64,000 bases of DNA from Candidatus Anammoxibacter sp. (GTDB lineage: Bacteria; Planctomycetota; Brocadiia; Brocadiales; Anammoxibacteraceae): NCBI GenBank assembly GCA_021777055.1, contig JAIQZO010000009.1, positions 1-64,000 on the forward strand, in the 5' to 3' direction. Of this stretch, positions 48,204-56,724 are shown piece after piece. Position numbers and translations under genes: made by a program. Position 1 is the first letter of the stretch. Every line of letters begins with the position of its first letter. The notes under the pieces are model-generated. The model ran no database searches and had not been told where the DNA came from. It saw only the letters and a list, made by a program, of their open reading frames with translations.

Positions 48204-48974
48204 ATGAAAATAAACAAGATAGCAGAGATAAAGAATCTTCTTATCATTATCGCAATGGACGTGGAAGAAGAAGCTCTATTAAAAAATGTCCGATTTAAGG
48301 AAAAAAGTTATGGACGTAGTGTTCAAATAAAGACAAAACAATTTGAAGCCCACCAATGCTCAGTTACTGTTGCAAACTCCGGAGTAGGACCTGTAAATGC
48401 GGCTTTGGTTTTATCTCATTTATTTGAGTATATACCCATTGATGCGGTTCTCGCCTTAGGAGTAGGGGGGGCACTTTGTCCCGATTTGACTATCGGTGAT
48501 ACAGTTATTGCAAATAAGATTATTCAGCATGATTCAGTTACAAGTACAGAATCTGGAAACAGGTTGATTGCCGCTGGAGAACTTACACTTTCTGTGCCAG
48601 AGAACAGACAAATAGACCCTATTATTTATTGTGACCCTTTTCTTATTAATTGGTTGCAACAATCTTTTCAGAAAGGAAACTGTGTTGGCAACGTTAAAAC
48701 TGGTACAATCCTATCTGGAAGTGAATTTGTAGCAAATACGGCGAGGAAAAAAGAGCTGGCTTCTCTCCATTCAGATGCATTCCTGGTAGAAATGGAAGCC
48801 GCAGGTATTGCGCAAATAGCACGGAAATTAAAAATCCCTTTTGTCGTTGCTAAAACAGTATCTGATCGTGCTGTTCCGGAGACATCTGTCTCAAAGGATT
48901 ATAGACTATTCTTAAAATCAGCTGCCGATCACAGCTCTTTGATCTTGGAATCTTTACTGAATTCAACTCACTAA
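48204..48974 (+). CDS. 5'-methylthioadenosine/S-adenosylhomocysteine nucleosidase-like protein
   Basis: 256 residues of the purine-nucleoside-phosphorylase superfamily, with MTAN features: AMDVEEEALL, VANSGVGPVNAALVLSHLF, LGVGGAL, SGSEFV, and the active-site stretch VEMEAAGIAQIARKLKIPFVVAKTVSD. It would cleave adenine from the by-products of SAM-dependent reactions. This fits the many SAM enzymes in the window. A related nucleosidase such as futalosine hydrolase is the alternative. Confidence 0.82.
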   Translation: MKINKIAEIKNLLIIIAMDVEEEALLKNVRFKEKSYGRSVQIKTKQFEAHQCSVTVANSGVGPVNAALVLSHLFEYIPIDAVLALGVGGALCPDLTIGDTVIANKIIQHDSVTSTESGNRLIAAGELTLSVPENRQIDPIIYCDPFLINWLQQSFQKGNCVGNVKTGTILSGSEFVANTARKKELASLHSDAFLVEMEAAGIAQIARKLKIPFVVAKTVSDRAVPETSVSKDYRLFLKSAADHSSLILESLLNSTH

Positions 48975-49189
48975 TCTGAAAATCAAAACTTTAAATTTGA
49001 GAAGTGGAGGCAAGGGATATTTAACATCCACTTATAAAGGTTAATTTCAAGGCTTCCTCTTGTAAAGTATATATTGACTTCGCAAATATCATTGTTGGGT
49101 AGGATGATACTTATAGTTGGTGTTAGCCACATCTCCAAACATTGGACCATTGACAAGTGTACAGATAAATGTACAATGATGTACATAGA

Positions 49190-49300
49190 ATAGCAAAGCT
49201 GCAACCAAATATTAAATTATTATCTTTGTTTATTCTTTTATCACTAATCACTTGTAATTATCTTTTAGAGAAGTTCATACAAAGTAATACTATAATTGAC
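49190..49300 (+). repeat. Dispersed element with GTAATACTATAAT end
   Basis: It starts with AAAGCTGCAACCAAATATTA and ends AGAAGTTCATACAAAGTAAT followed by ACTATAATTGAC. It ends 17 bases before the start of the antitoxin gene, so it occupies that gene's promoter position and may supply the TATAAT box. No gene in 48975-49316. Confidence 0.6.
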
Positions 49301-49316
49301 AATAAGTGAGGTCTTA

Positions 49317-49550
49317 ATGAAAAATGTCAGTTTTACAGATTTCCGTAAAAAAGCTTCTGAATTTATAACAGAAGTTGAACATGGAGAAATTATACATATT
49401 ATGAGGCATGGAAAACCAGTTGCAGAGATTATCCCTTATCGCGATGATGAATTGTCCTCTCCGTCATGGAAAAAAACTGCATTGAGACTTAGTGTAAAAG
49501 GTGTCTCTTTGTCGCAAGCAATAATTGAGGAAAGAAAAAAAGGACTGTAA
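49317..49550 (+). CDS. Phd/YefM-type antitoxin
   Basis: 77 residues from ATG 49317, chosen because GAGG lies just upstream; a start at 49296 is possible but poorer. The N-terminal VSFTDFRKKASEFITEVEHGEIIHIMRHGKPVAEIIPY is the classical Phd/YefM DNA-binding fold. The rest is the toxin-binding tail. Its stop overlaps the toxin start by one base. Confidence 0.88.
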   Translation: MKNVSFTDFRKKASEFITEVEHGEIIHIMRHGKPVAEIIPYRDDELSSPSWKKTALRLSVKGVSLSQAIIEERKKGL

Positions 49551-49966
49551 TGAAAGTAGTATTTGACTCTTCATCATTTGCCAAAAGGTATGTTGAAGAA
49601 GAAGGTAGTCAAAAAGTAGAAGAAATTTGCAATAAAGCTACATCTCTCGGAGTAAGTGTTATTTTAGTTCCAGAAATAATTTCAGGGCTTGCAAGGTACA
49701 GAAGAGAGAATAAGTTATCAGAATATGATTACAACCTTGTAAAAGATAAATTAATACAGGATGTCAAAGATGTTCAGATAATTAACCTTACCCCAAAAGT
49801 AATAACCTGTTCTATATTTTTATTGGAAAACAGTGTTTTAAGAGCAATGGATGCTTTACATATTGCATGTGCTATTGAATGGGGTGCACAAAATTTTGTA
49901 TCTTCAGATAAACAACAAAGTAAAGCGGCAAAAAAAGCAGGTCTAAATGTTACTGTAATTCGATAG
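49550..49966 (+). CDS. PIN-domain toxin (VapC-type RNase)
   Basis: 138 residues. Acidic active-site residues are in VVFDSSSFAKRY (Asp5), VPEIISGLARYRR (Glu), MDALHIACAIEWGAQNFVSSD (two Asp). A sequence-specific RNase by family. It overlaps the antitoxin gene as usual for type II toxin-antitoxin pairs. Confidence 0.9.
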   Translation: MKVVFDSSSFAKRYVEEEGSQKVEEICNKATSLGVSVILVPEIISGLARYRRENKLSEYDYNLVKDKLIQDVKDVQIINLTPKVITCSIFLLENSVLRAMDALHIACAIEWGAQNFVSSDKQQSKAAKKAGLNVTVIR

Positions 49967-50082
49967 ATGGCGAACCAAGGCATAGTCCAGTACCAAATAA
50001 GCTTTGCTTTTTAGTACTGCCCATTTCATAGTTAGCTAGACAACACCATAACCAGATTTAGTGTGATTGTGAGGATATTATT

Positions 50083-50550
50083 TTGCTACACATCTTTATA
50101 GATGCAGACGCGTGCCCAGTCAAAGAGGAAGTGTATCGTGTTGCAAACCGATATGGCCTTGATGTCACATTGGTGTCAAACTCTTGGATGAGGGTCCCTA
50201 AAGAACAAAGGATTGTACTCAAAGTTGTAGAGAAGGGATTAGATGTTGCTGATGATTGGATTGTCGAACAGGTGCAACCTGACGATATAGTGGTCACTGC
50301 AGATATCCCGCTTGCTAGCCGCTGTATGAAGAAAGACGCACGTGTAATTGGTTCATCCGGAAAACCGTTTACCGAAAACAATATCGGTGAGTCCGTTGCG
50401 ATTCGAGATCTTTTGGCGGAACTTCGTGGAGCAGGAGAGATAACGGGCGGACCTCCACCACTGAAGAAGAGTGACCGATCACGTTTTCTTCACCAGCTCG
50501 ACGAAATGATTCAATCAATTCGGCGTAAACATCCATTCAATTCTACCTGA
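50083..50550 (+). CDS. YaiI/YqxD family (DUF188/UPF0178) protein
   Basis: 155 residues from a TTG start. Family signatures are IFIDADACPVKEEVYRVA, DDWIVEQVQPDDIVVTADIPLA, and the Gly/Pro-rich GAGEITGGPPPLKKSDRSRFLHQLD. A conserved protein of the PIN-like superfamily whose function is not known. Confidence 0.9.
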   Translation: MLHIFIDADACPVKEEVYRVANRYGLDVTLVSNSWMRVPKEQRIVLKVVEKGLDVADDWIVEQVQPDDIVVTADIPLASRCMKKDARVIGSSGKPFTENNIGESVAIRDLLAELRGAGEITGGPPPLKKSDRSRFLHQLDEMIQSIRRKHPFNST

Positions 50551-50567
50551 TAATTAGTTATACATAG

Positions 50568-50741
50568 GCCTGCGCAAAAATAACTTGGTCTAGCCACACT
50601 CATCTTCAGACCAACTTTAAACTATCTTCAATCGTCGAATCCTCAACGCCGCTAAGGCAGCACTTCCGGTTCGACTCAATCTGATAGTTCAAATTTACCC
50701 TAAATCTAAGCCCGGCTAGACCAAGTTATTTTTGCGCAGGC
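50568..50741. repeat. 174-bp element with conserved core (copy D)
   Basis: Perfect 28-bp inverted ends, 50568-50595 and 50714-50741 (GCCTGCGCAAAAATAACTTG...). The interior, on the minus strand, carries the core AACCGGAAGTGC, a short GCAG-type hairpin, and TTGAGGATTCGACGATTGAA that is shared with 4400-4466, 50831-51010, 56286-56463 and ~60660-60740. Confidence 0.85.
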
Positions 50742-50830
50742 TCTTAAAATGATCAGCAATTCGAAAATACCAGACCTCTGCAAGTTTTAAAGTTTGTTTT
50801 TTTATGAAATATGGTGTCTAATTTAACTTT

Positions 50831-51010
50831 AGGAACGTGCATGTAATAAATTATGCATGGAACGCCCAGATTTGCGTTAGATTTGTTCAAATTGATTGAA
50901 CCAAACCGGAAGCGCGGCCGTAGCTGCGTTGAGGATTTGGAGATTGAAATTTGGGCAAAGATAATGTGAAGATGAGTGTTACATGCGCAATTTATTACAT
51001 GCACGTTCCT
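50831..51010. repeat. 180-bp element with the same core but a different stem (copy B)
   Basis: 27-bp inverted ends starting AGGAACGTGCATGTAATAAA with two mismatches. The core (AACCGGAAGCGCGGCC, GTAGCTGC, TTGAGGATTTGGAGATTGAA) matches copy D, but the arm sequence is unrelated to copies C and D. Confidence 0.85.
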
Positions 51011-51162
51011 TAGAACTAAAGGTTGGAGACAGACGCTTTTAGGGTGTTCTCCTTAACTGAGCACTATACATTTTAAAACATTATTCTAACGTGTATGTAT
51101 AATTGGCGGAAAGGACAATTACCACACGAAAAACCATAACTTACAACATCGTGCGCAAAGCC

Positions 51163-51304
51163 GCAACTAAATTTTAAATTATCATTTTTATTACTTTTTA
51201 AATCATTAATTAACGGTAATTCTCTTTAATCGTCTGATATACAAGGTTTCTACACCAATACAATAACTTTCTAAAAATAGAAGTTTTACGGTGTAATACT
51301 ATCG
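51163..51304 (+). repeat. Dispersed element with GTAATACTAT end
   Basis: Starts AAAGCCGCAACTAAATTTTA and ends AGAAGTTTTACGGTGTAATA followed by CTATCG. Same family as 49190-49300 and 60965-61194. It ends about 50 bp upstream of the small Lys-rich gene. Confidence 0.6.
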
Positions 51305-51352
51305 CGCCCTTTGCGGCAAAAAGATGATTGATAACTGGAAAGGAGTTACATA

Positions 51353-51466
51353 ATGGGAGACAAAGGCGGCAAGAAGGATAAAAGCAGAAGTGAGCAACAG
51401 AAGAAAAACAAAAAGGATCAAAAGGATCAAAAGAAGTTAGATAAGCTACAGAAAAAAACCCCTTAA
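51353..51466 (+). CDS. Tiny Lys-rich protein, 37 residues
   Basis: ATG at 51353 is preceded by an excellent AAAGGAG site 8 bases upstream. The product starts MGDKGGKKDKSRSEQQKKNK and continues with Lys/Gln/Asp repeats, about 40% Lys. Short proteins starting MGDKG(S/G)KKDK are found as unnamed proteins in various bacteria; their role is unknown, perhaps nucleic-acid binding. The start and composition support a real gene. Confidence 0.7.
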   Translation: MGDKGGKKDKSRSEQQKKNKKDQKDQKKLDKLQKKTP

Positions 51467-52041
51467 CGGGAAACAGGATTCAAATACGTGAAGACCACAA
51501 ATTCTAACGAAGTTCGATTCCCGATAATAGAACTAAGGGAATAGATGCCCAACGCTGGTGAGATTAGGCAGGGGGGCGTGGTCAATGTGGTTGAATTAAG
51601 ACTTAGAATTGTGATAAGTTTCAAACGTTGTAAAAACAAATCTCCCTAAATCCCTCTTTACTATAGAGGGACTACTGATTTCCCCCCCCTTTAGAAAAGG
51701 TGGACAGGTGGATTTAAGCTCTTAATGCAATTACATGGGGTTTCCGGGGGGGGCGCACTACCAGGTGGTAAACTTTATCATTTACAAAAGTGTTTCAATA
51801 CGTTTGTAAAACCGGGGCGGCGTCACCAATCTCATTTTAAAATACTGGCGCTATCCATGGTTTTTCTGAGGGTATCAAAGGAAAGCCCGATTTAATCGGC
51901 CACCATAATGATGGCCTAACCTAAAAGTCAAGGAACTCGTTGTGGACTGGGGGTGGGGTTATGTCGGTTTTGATACCCGTGGAAATCTGTGTTAAATATT
52001 TAATTATACCCAAATTTAAAATATCCCCCATTGTAAATGCC
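51467..52041. other. Gene-free stretch with repeat fragments
   Basis: Contains a CCCTCTTTACTATAGAGGG hairpin near 51652 and runs such as TTCCCCCCCCTTT (about 51687), resembling the small element at 29371. Two small hairpins, CCGATTTAATCGG (51889-51901) and GGCCACCATAATGATGGCC (51899-51917), follow. No gene was seen. Confidence 0.45.
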
Positions 52042-53544
52042 TTACTGACTCCTCTTCTCCACCATCCCCTTAATCACAGGAAGAATCAGCTCCACCGCCT
52101 TCTCCTCTACCCCTTGCTGTTTGAAGGTTGCAACAAACTTCTCCTCGCCAAGGGATATATACATATCTATTAACTGTTGTAATTGCTCTTCATGCGTTAA
52201 AGGTTCGCTATTTTGCTTAATTTCACCCAAAGAAATCTTTTTTTTATTAAGGATTGATGCAAACTCATGGAGGGAAAAATGTTGACGAATCTCTATAATA
52301 TGACTCAAAACGATACTTACATTGGGACTCCCTATTTTCTTTAATATGGAATACGCTTCTGCGAGATAGTGTAATGAATCTGGGTATTTTCCTAGGATTC
52401 TTGATAATATTCCTAACTGTCCTATACCTAATGCCATGCCATCCACATCCCCGATTCGTTTGGTTATTTCCAATGCTTCTTCATATTTCTCTAGTGCCGA
52501 AGCATACGACCCTTTCTCTTGATAAATCATTCCAATCTGATGCAGAGATGCCGCTTCACCCGCAACATCACCAATGCGTTTTTTGATTTTCAATGCTTCC
52601 TCATATTGCTCTAGAGCCGGGCCATAATACCCTTTCTCCTGATAAATCATTCCAATCTGATGCAGAGATGCCCCTTCACCCGCTATATCACCGATACGTT
52701 TTTTGATTTCAAATGATTCCTCATATTTCTCTAGTGCCTGATCATAAGACCCTTTTAACTGATAAATCATTCCTATTTGGTGTAGAGATTGCGCTTCACC
52801 CGCTATATCACCAATGCGTTTTAATAGTATCAATGACTCCTCATATTTCTCTAATGCCTGATCATACGACCCTTTCAACTGATAAATTATTCCTATCCCA
52901 TGCAAAGTGCTCGCTTCACCCGAAACATCACCGATGCGTTTTTTGATTTCCAATGACTCCTTACATTTTTCTAGTGCCAGGCGATAAGACCCTTTTAACT
53001 GATAAATTATTCCTATTTGGTGTAGAGATTGCGCTTCACCCGCTATATCACCAATGCGTTTTAATAGTATCAACGACTCCTCATATTTCTCTAGTGCCGC
53101 ATCATAAGAACCTTTTAACTCATAAATCATTCCAATCTGATGTAAAGATTTCGCTTCACCTGAAACATCATCAATAGATTTTTTGATTTCCAATGACTCC
53201 TCATATTTCTCTAGTGCCGCATCATAAGACCCTTTTAACTGATAAATCATTCCAATCTGATGCAGAGATGCCTCCTCACCCGCAACCCTCCCGATACGTT
53301 TTGCTATTTCCAATGACTCCTCATATTTCTTTTGTGCCAGATCATATTTGCCAAGAGATTGTAATAATATCCCATAAGAGTGAAGAAGGGATGCTCTATT
53401 CCTATCAATAAGAGTATAGGTTAAAAACTCCTCAACCATGTGGAGCGCTTCAAAAGTAAATCCGTGAGTTCGGAGATACCCCTGCACTGAAGACATTATT
53501 TCATATGCCCGATCGTATTTCAACGCACCTTTGTAGTGATGCAC
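52042..53544 (-). CDS. TPR-repeat protein, in frame with the TIR-CHAT-STAND gene
   Basis: About 500 residues built from 40-residue TPRs. At least seven are near-identical copies of SLHQIGMIYQLKGSYDAALE plus KYEESLEIKKRIGDV, flanked by one diverged repeat on each side. The DNA repeats every 120 bp. The reading frame continues, without a shift, from the upstream gene; only one TAG and five codons (DYIEA) separate them, and the first codon used here (GTG, 53542-53544) has no obvious ribosome binding site. I think it is the sensor end of one protein of about 1300 residues, expressed by read-through or inactivated by mutation. The C-terminus (~400-500) is a helical cap. Confidence 0.85.
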   Translation of the reverse strand: MHHYKGALKYDRAYEIMSSVQGYLRTHGFTFEALHMVEEFLTYTLIDRNRASLLHSYGILLQSLGKYDLAQKKYEESLEIAKRIGRVAGEEASLHQIGMIYQLKGSYDAALEKYEESLEIKKSIDDVSGEAKSLHQIGMIYELKGSYDAALEKYEESLILLKRIGDIAGEAQSLHQIGIIYQLKGSYRLALEKCKESLEIKKRIGDVSGEASTLHGIGIIYQLKGSYDQALEKYEESLILLKRIGDIAGEAQSLHQIGMIYQLKGSYDQALEKYEESFEIKKRIGDIAGEGASLHQIGMIYQEKGYYGPALEQYEEALKIKKRIGDVAGEAASLHQIGMIYQEKGSYASALEKYEEALEITKRIGDVDGMALGIGQLGILSRILGKYPDSLHYLAEAYSILKKIGSPNVSIVLSHIIEIRQHFSLHEFASILNKKKISLGEIKQNSEPLTHEEQLQQLIDMYISLGEEKFVATFKQQGVEEKAVELILPVIKGMVEKRSQ

Positions 53545-53559
53545 TGCTTCAATATAATC

Positions 53560-55938
53560 CTATATATATATGGTGTTATTTTCACCTTGCTTGTTTGCAA
53601 AGTAATCTGCAATTTTTTTATGTACGTCGATCAATTCAGTTTTTTCAAAGATGTTTTTCTGCACATATTCAGCGGTGAGTCTGTGAGCGCCATACCAGCC
53701 TGGTTGTATATAGTAGAGTAGAGAGAGTTTTGTTAAGCGCTGACGTGTTTTTCGAATTGCAGATGTATCATAAAAAAGATGAATCACCTCTGTTAGGACC
53801 GGTCTTTGAAAGAGAGAGACGATCTTTAGTAATTCCCGTTCTTCTCCAGACAGATGGGAGACCAACCTGCCGATAAACCATGGTGTAAAATTATGGTTAT
53901 CGCTCTTGGTATCACCCGTGACAATCTCTTGCGCTTCGCTAATAAGTGCAGAGATCCTCTCTAAGGAAATATCGGTACCATACTCTTCAAGGGACAAGGT
54001 TACCAAAAGATCAAGGAGTCGGGGATTAGAACCTGTCTTTTTTAGAAGCTGCGCTATTTCATGCTCATTGAGTGTATGGAGAGACTTATAATTTAAGAAG
54101 AGCTTTCGTGCCTCCGGCCCTTTCATGTCACCAAGCTCAATCGGGGCAGGAAGGGCAGGAATTGTATAACGGGTGGTTATGAGGAGCACTGAATCATATC
54201 CTGCTACTGTCTCTTTCCATAGGTCTAGAAACTCTTTGAGGAGAGTATCTTCTACCACTCCTGATGCCTCGTTCTGGTTATCCTCAAAATTATCCAGAAT
54301 TACAGCAACCTTATATTTGGTAATATACTCCTTGAAGAGCCATGCTGTTTTATCCTGCCAGGGAAGAGATTTATGATCTAAGATCTCCCGGGCCCGTTCT
54401 ATACCTTTTTCTTTGAGCATGGGTAAGATTCCTTGGAACAGAGAGGAGACGGTTATTGTACCCACAAACACAATCAATTCATAGCCCATTGATTTGAGAT
54501 TGGAACAGGTACGAGTGGTTAATGAAGATTTCCCTACGCCTCCGGGTCCTTTTATGGTGATGAGGGACTCTTTTTCAGTAAGTATTCTGTTAAAGAGTTC
54601 CCGGAGCTCTTTCCGTCTGCCCACAAAGGAGCGATCAAGATATTTTGCGCCTTTAAAATCAGAGGTAATCAATTTTTCCCGTTCAATATGGACCTCACTG
54701 AAATCAGCAATAGTGGTCTCTTTTGCCGTCTCTTGAATAAGGAGTTCCGGGACCTGATCTTCATGCAAAAAGGGCCACTTTTTACCTTTGTCCTGTAGCC
54801 GTTTGGTTTCCTCTTCAGCAACTGTTCTTACCCCGGTTTCAAAGGCATCTCTGATAGTTTTATTGTCAAGAAGCCCCTGTAAGAGACCCCTGTCAAAATC
54901 AATGGCAGCCTCTTTTGAGACCTCCTTTTGCATTCCAATGACACAGGAAATAGTACCTGATTCAAAAAGGGCCTGTGCCACGGACTGGCTATTTGCTGTC
55001 TCTTCTCGTGCAGAATAACAGGAGGAGAAGATCACAATCTTCGGAGTAACCTTAAAATGCCCTAAAGCCGTAACAATCTCGTCTGCGTTGACATACACAG
55101 GGTTCCCCTTTTCATCCTCAAAGGACAATATCCCGTCTTTTGAACCATGGGCGGAGATTATGACAATATCGTAGGTGTTCTCCTTCCCCCAATTGTCTAA
55201 TTCCGTAAGGGTTGATCTTACGGGATCGGGCATGTCAAGAAAGACCCGATCTTGGCCATAGGGACGAAAGGCATCTATTAAAACGTTCTGTTCCTTTTCG
55301 TAGTATAGATCATCATGGGGTGCGGCGGTGATTGCGAGAATTGTTATCTGTTTTTTTTGCTCAGTGGATACTTTTTTTTTAAGTTCAGCCTTCCGCTTCT
55401 CTATTTCATCAAAGAGCGGTTTAAAACCGGTCTTTTCCAACTGTTCATATGTTTCAAAGCGCATATCAGAAAGTGTATCAAGGAAATCGCCCATACCCAT
55501 TGAGATATATTTATAATGTTTCAAATCGTTATCAATGCTTCCACGCGCTTCCGGCTCTAGACCACGGGATGCTTCCAGTAGCTCTTTATACTCTTCTTTC
55601 CAAAATTTGATATATTGCGCTTTTCCAATGGGCTCCAGCGAAACATCATCGAGAACAACCGGAAGGAATTTTTCTTTAAATGCAGTCTCTTTCCTGAATT
55701 CAAGGAGTTCGTAGAGACAATTTCTCGATTTTAAGAAGTCCTCGCTGATGACGAATAAGGCAAAATCGCTCTCCCTGATCTTTTGCATGAATGCCCTAAA
55801 GCTCTCTTTAAATTCAACATCACGAATATCTCTAGTAAGAGTGATACCATGCTTTTCAAAGATATCATCAATGTGATCGGCTTGCTCTTTGTTTTTAGTA
55901 CAATAGGAGATAAATATTGACGGTATTGTATTCACCAT
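53560..55938 (-). CDS. TIR-CHAT-STAND ATPase (immune/cell-death type)
   Basis: 792 residues. A TIR domain (~1-135) begins SIFISYCTKNKEQADHIDDI, and FVISEDFLKSRNCLYELLEF carries the likely catalytic Glu. The CHAT caspase-like protease (~195-400) has a His in IIISAHGSKDG (~263) and a Cys in IVIFSSCYSA (~306), the expected dyad. The STAND/NB-ARC ATPase (~430-790) has Walker A GPGGVGKSSL (~465), Walker B VAVILDNFED (~548), sensor LLITTRYT and a NPRLLDLL motif, then a winged-helix end. It ends in TAG at 53560-53562, directly in frame with the TPR gene. Such proteins act as ligand-triggered NAD-cleaving or proteolytic switches; the trigger is unknown. Confidence 0.9.
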   Translation of the reverse strand: MVNTIPSIFISYCTKNKEQADHIDDIFEKHGITLTRDIRDVEFKESFRAFMQKIRESDFALFVISEDFLKSRNCLYELLEFRKETAFKEKFLPVVLDDVSLEPIGKAQYIKFWKEEYKELLEASRGLEPEARGSIDNDLKHYKYISMGMGDFLDTLSDMRFETYEQLEKTGFKPLFDEIEKRKAELKKKVSTEQKKQITILAITAAPHDDLYYEKEQNVLIDAFRPYGQDRVFLDMPDPVRSTLTELDNWGKENTYDIVIISAHGSKDGILSFEDEKGNPVYVNADEIVTALGHFKVTPKIVIFSSCYSAREETANSQSVAQALFESGTISCVIGMQKEVSKEAAIDFDRGLLQGLLDNKTIRDAFETGVRTVAEEETKRLQDKGKKWPFLHEDQVPELLIQETAKETTIADFSEVHIEREKLITSDFKGAKYLDRSFVGRRKELRELFNRILTEKESLITIKGPGGVGKSSLTTRTCSNLKSMGYELIVFVGTITVSSLFQGILPMLKEKGIERAREILDHKSLPWQDKTAWLFKEYITKYKVAVILDNFEDNQNEASGVVEDTLLKEFLDLWKETVAGYDSVLLITTRYTIPALPAPIELGDMKGPEARKLFLNYKSLHTLNEHEIAQLLKKTGSNPRLLDLLVTLSLEEYGTDISLERISALISEAQEIVTGDTKSDNHNFTPWFIGRLVSHLSGEERELLKIVSLFQRPVLTEVIHLFYDTSAIRKTRQRLTKLSLLYYIQPGWYGAHRLTAEYVQKNIFEKTELIDVHKKIADYFANKQGENNTIYI

Positions 55939-56020
55939 TCGATCCCTTTTTTAGAGTGCATACAGAAAGACAAATATGCTTTTCAATATATAGACAAAAC
56001 AATAGATTAATAAAAACAAT

Positions 56021-56645
56021 GTAAATTCAAACTGTTTTCTGAAAAATGAAATGCACTATAACCTGAAAACCATTTTACGATGAATGGTTCTGTCGCCCTT
56101 AACAGGGCTTAAATTGGTTAATAATGAAATCCCATAGCTAACGCTATGGGCTAACATCTACCGCCCTTACCAGGGCTTAATTTGTTTTGTTCTATTTCTT
56201 GTTTTATTTCCCATAAGAAAAAAAATTTGAACTTTAAATAAGGTTCACAAATTAAAGACAAAGTGATTGTTAATATTTTTTATTAGGGGCTGCGCATAAA
56301 TAACTTGGTTTATTCGGGTTTAGATTTAGGTAAAATTTGGACAATCCGATTGAGCCAAACCGGAAGCGCAGTCTTAGCTGCATTGAGGATTCGGAAATTG
56401 AAGATAGTTCAAAGTTGGCCTGAAGATAAGTGTGAATAGACCAAGTTATTTATGCGCGGCCCCTTAATGTATAAATTGCAAATAAGTCCCGTAGGGGCGA
56501 AAGAAGATAGCCCATAGCGTTAGCTATGGGACGTCGTTATTCGCTAATCCAAGCCCCCATCAGGGCTACAGAACCATTTGGTGCTTAATGCCTTTCAAAT
56601 AATATTTGTACCTTTTATTTTTCTGAAATCAGTTTGAACTTAAAA
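56021..56645. repeat. Nested inverted-repeat element with a core-family element inside
   Basis: Outer ends are inverted copies of TAARTTCAAACTGWTTTCWG. Inside these are inverted GAATGGTTCTGT...AGGGCTT arms, then palindromes CCCATAGCTAACGCTATGGG and CCCATAGCGTTAGCTATGGG. At the centre (56286-56463) is a further element with ends GGGGCTGCGCATAAATAACT and its complement, holding the core AACCGGAAGCGC...TTGAGGATTCGG. One pair in its stem is G-T, which would be a G-U wobble in RNA. No gene in 55939-56724. Confidence 0.8.
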
Positions 56646-56724
56646 ACAATAATTGTCATCCATTAGGTGGCTCCTGTCAATGACAAAACACCTCCCTTGA
56701 ACAAAAAATCACTTTTTGGCTTTA

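Noticed and set aside
50640-50690. tRNA-like GGTTCGACTC stretch
   Set aside because: No cloverleaf partner arms; it belongs to the conserved core of the repeat family.
50753-51004. 83-codon open frame on the minus strand
   Set aside because: Lies within and between the core-family repeat elements and is explained by them.
53536-53575. Frameshift at the AT run separating the STAND and TPR parts
   Set aside because: Both parts are already in the same frame; the barrier is a TAG codon, and adding or removing one AT leads to other stops.
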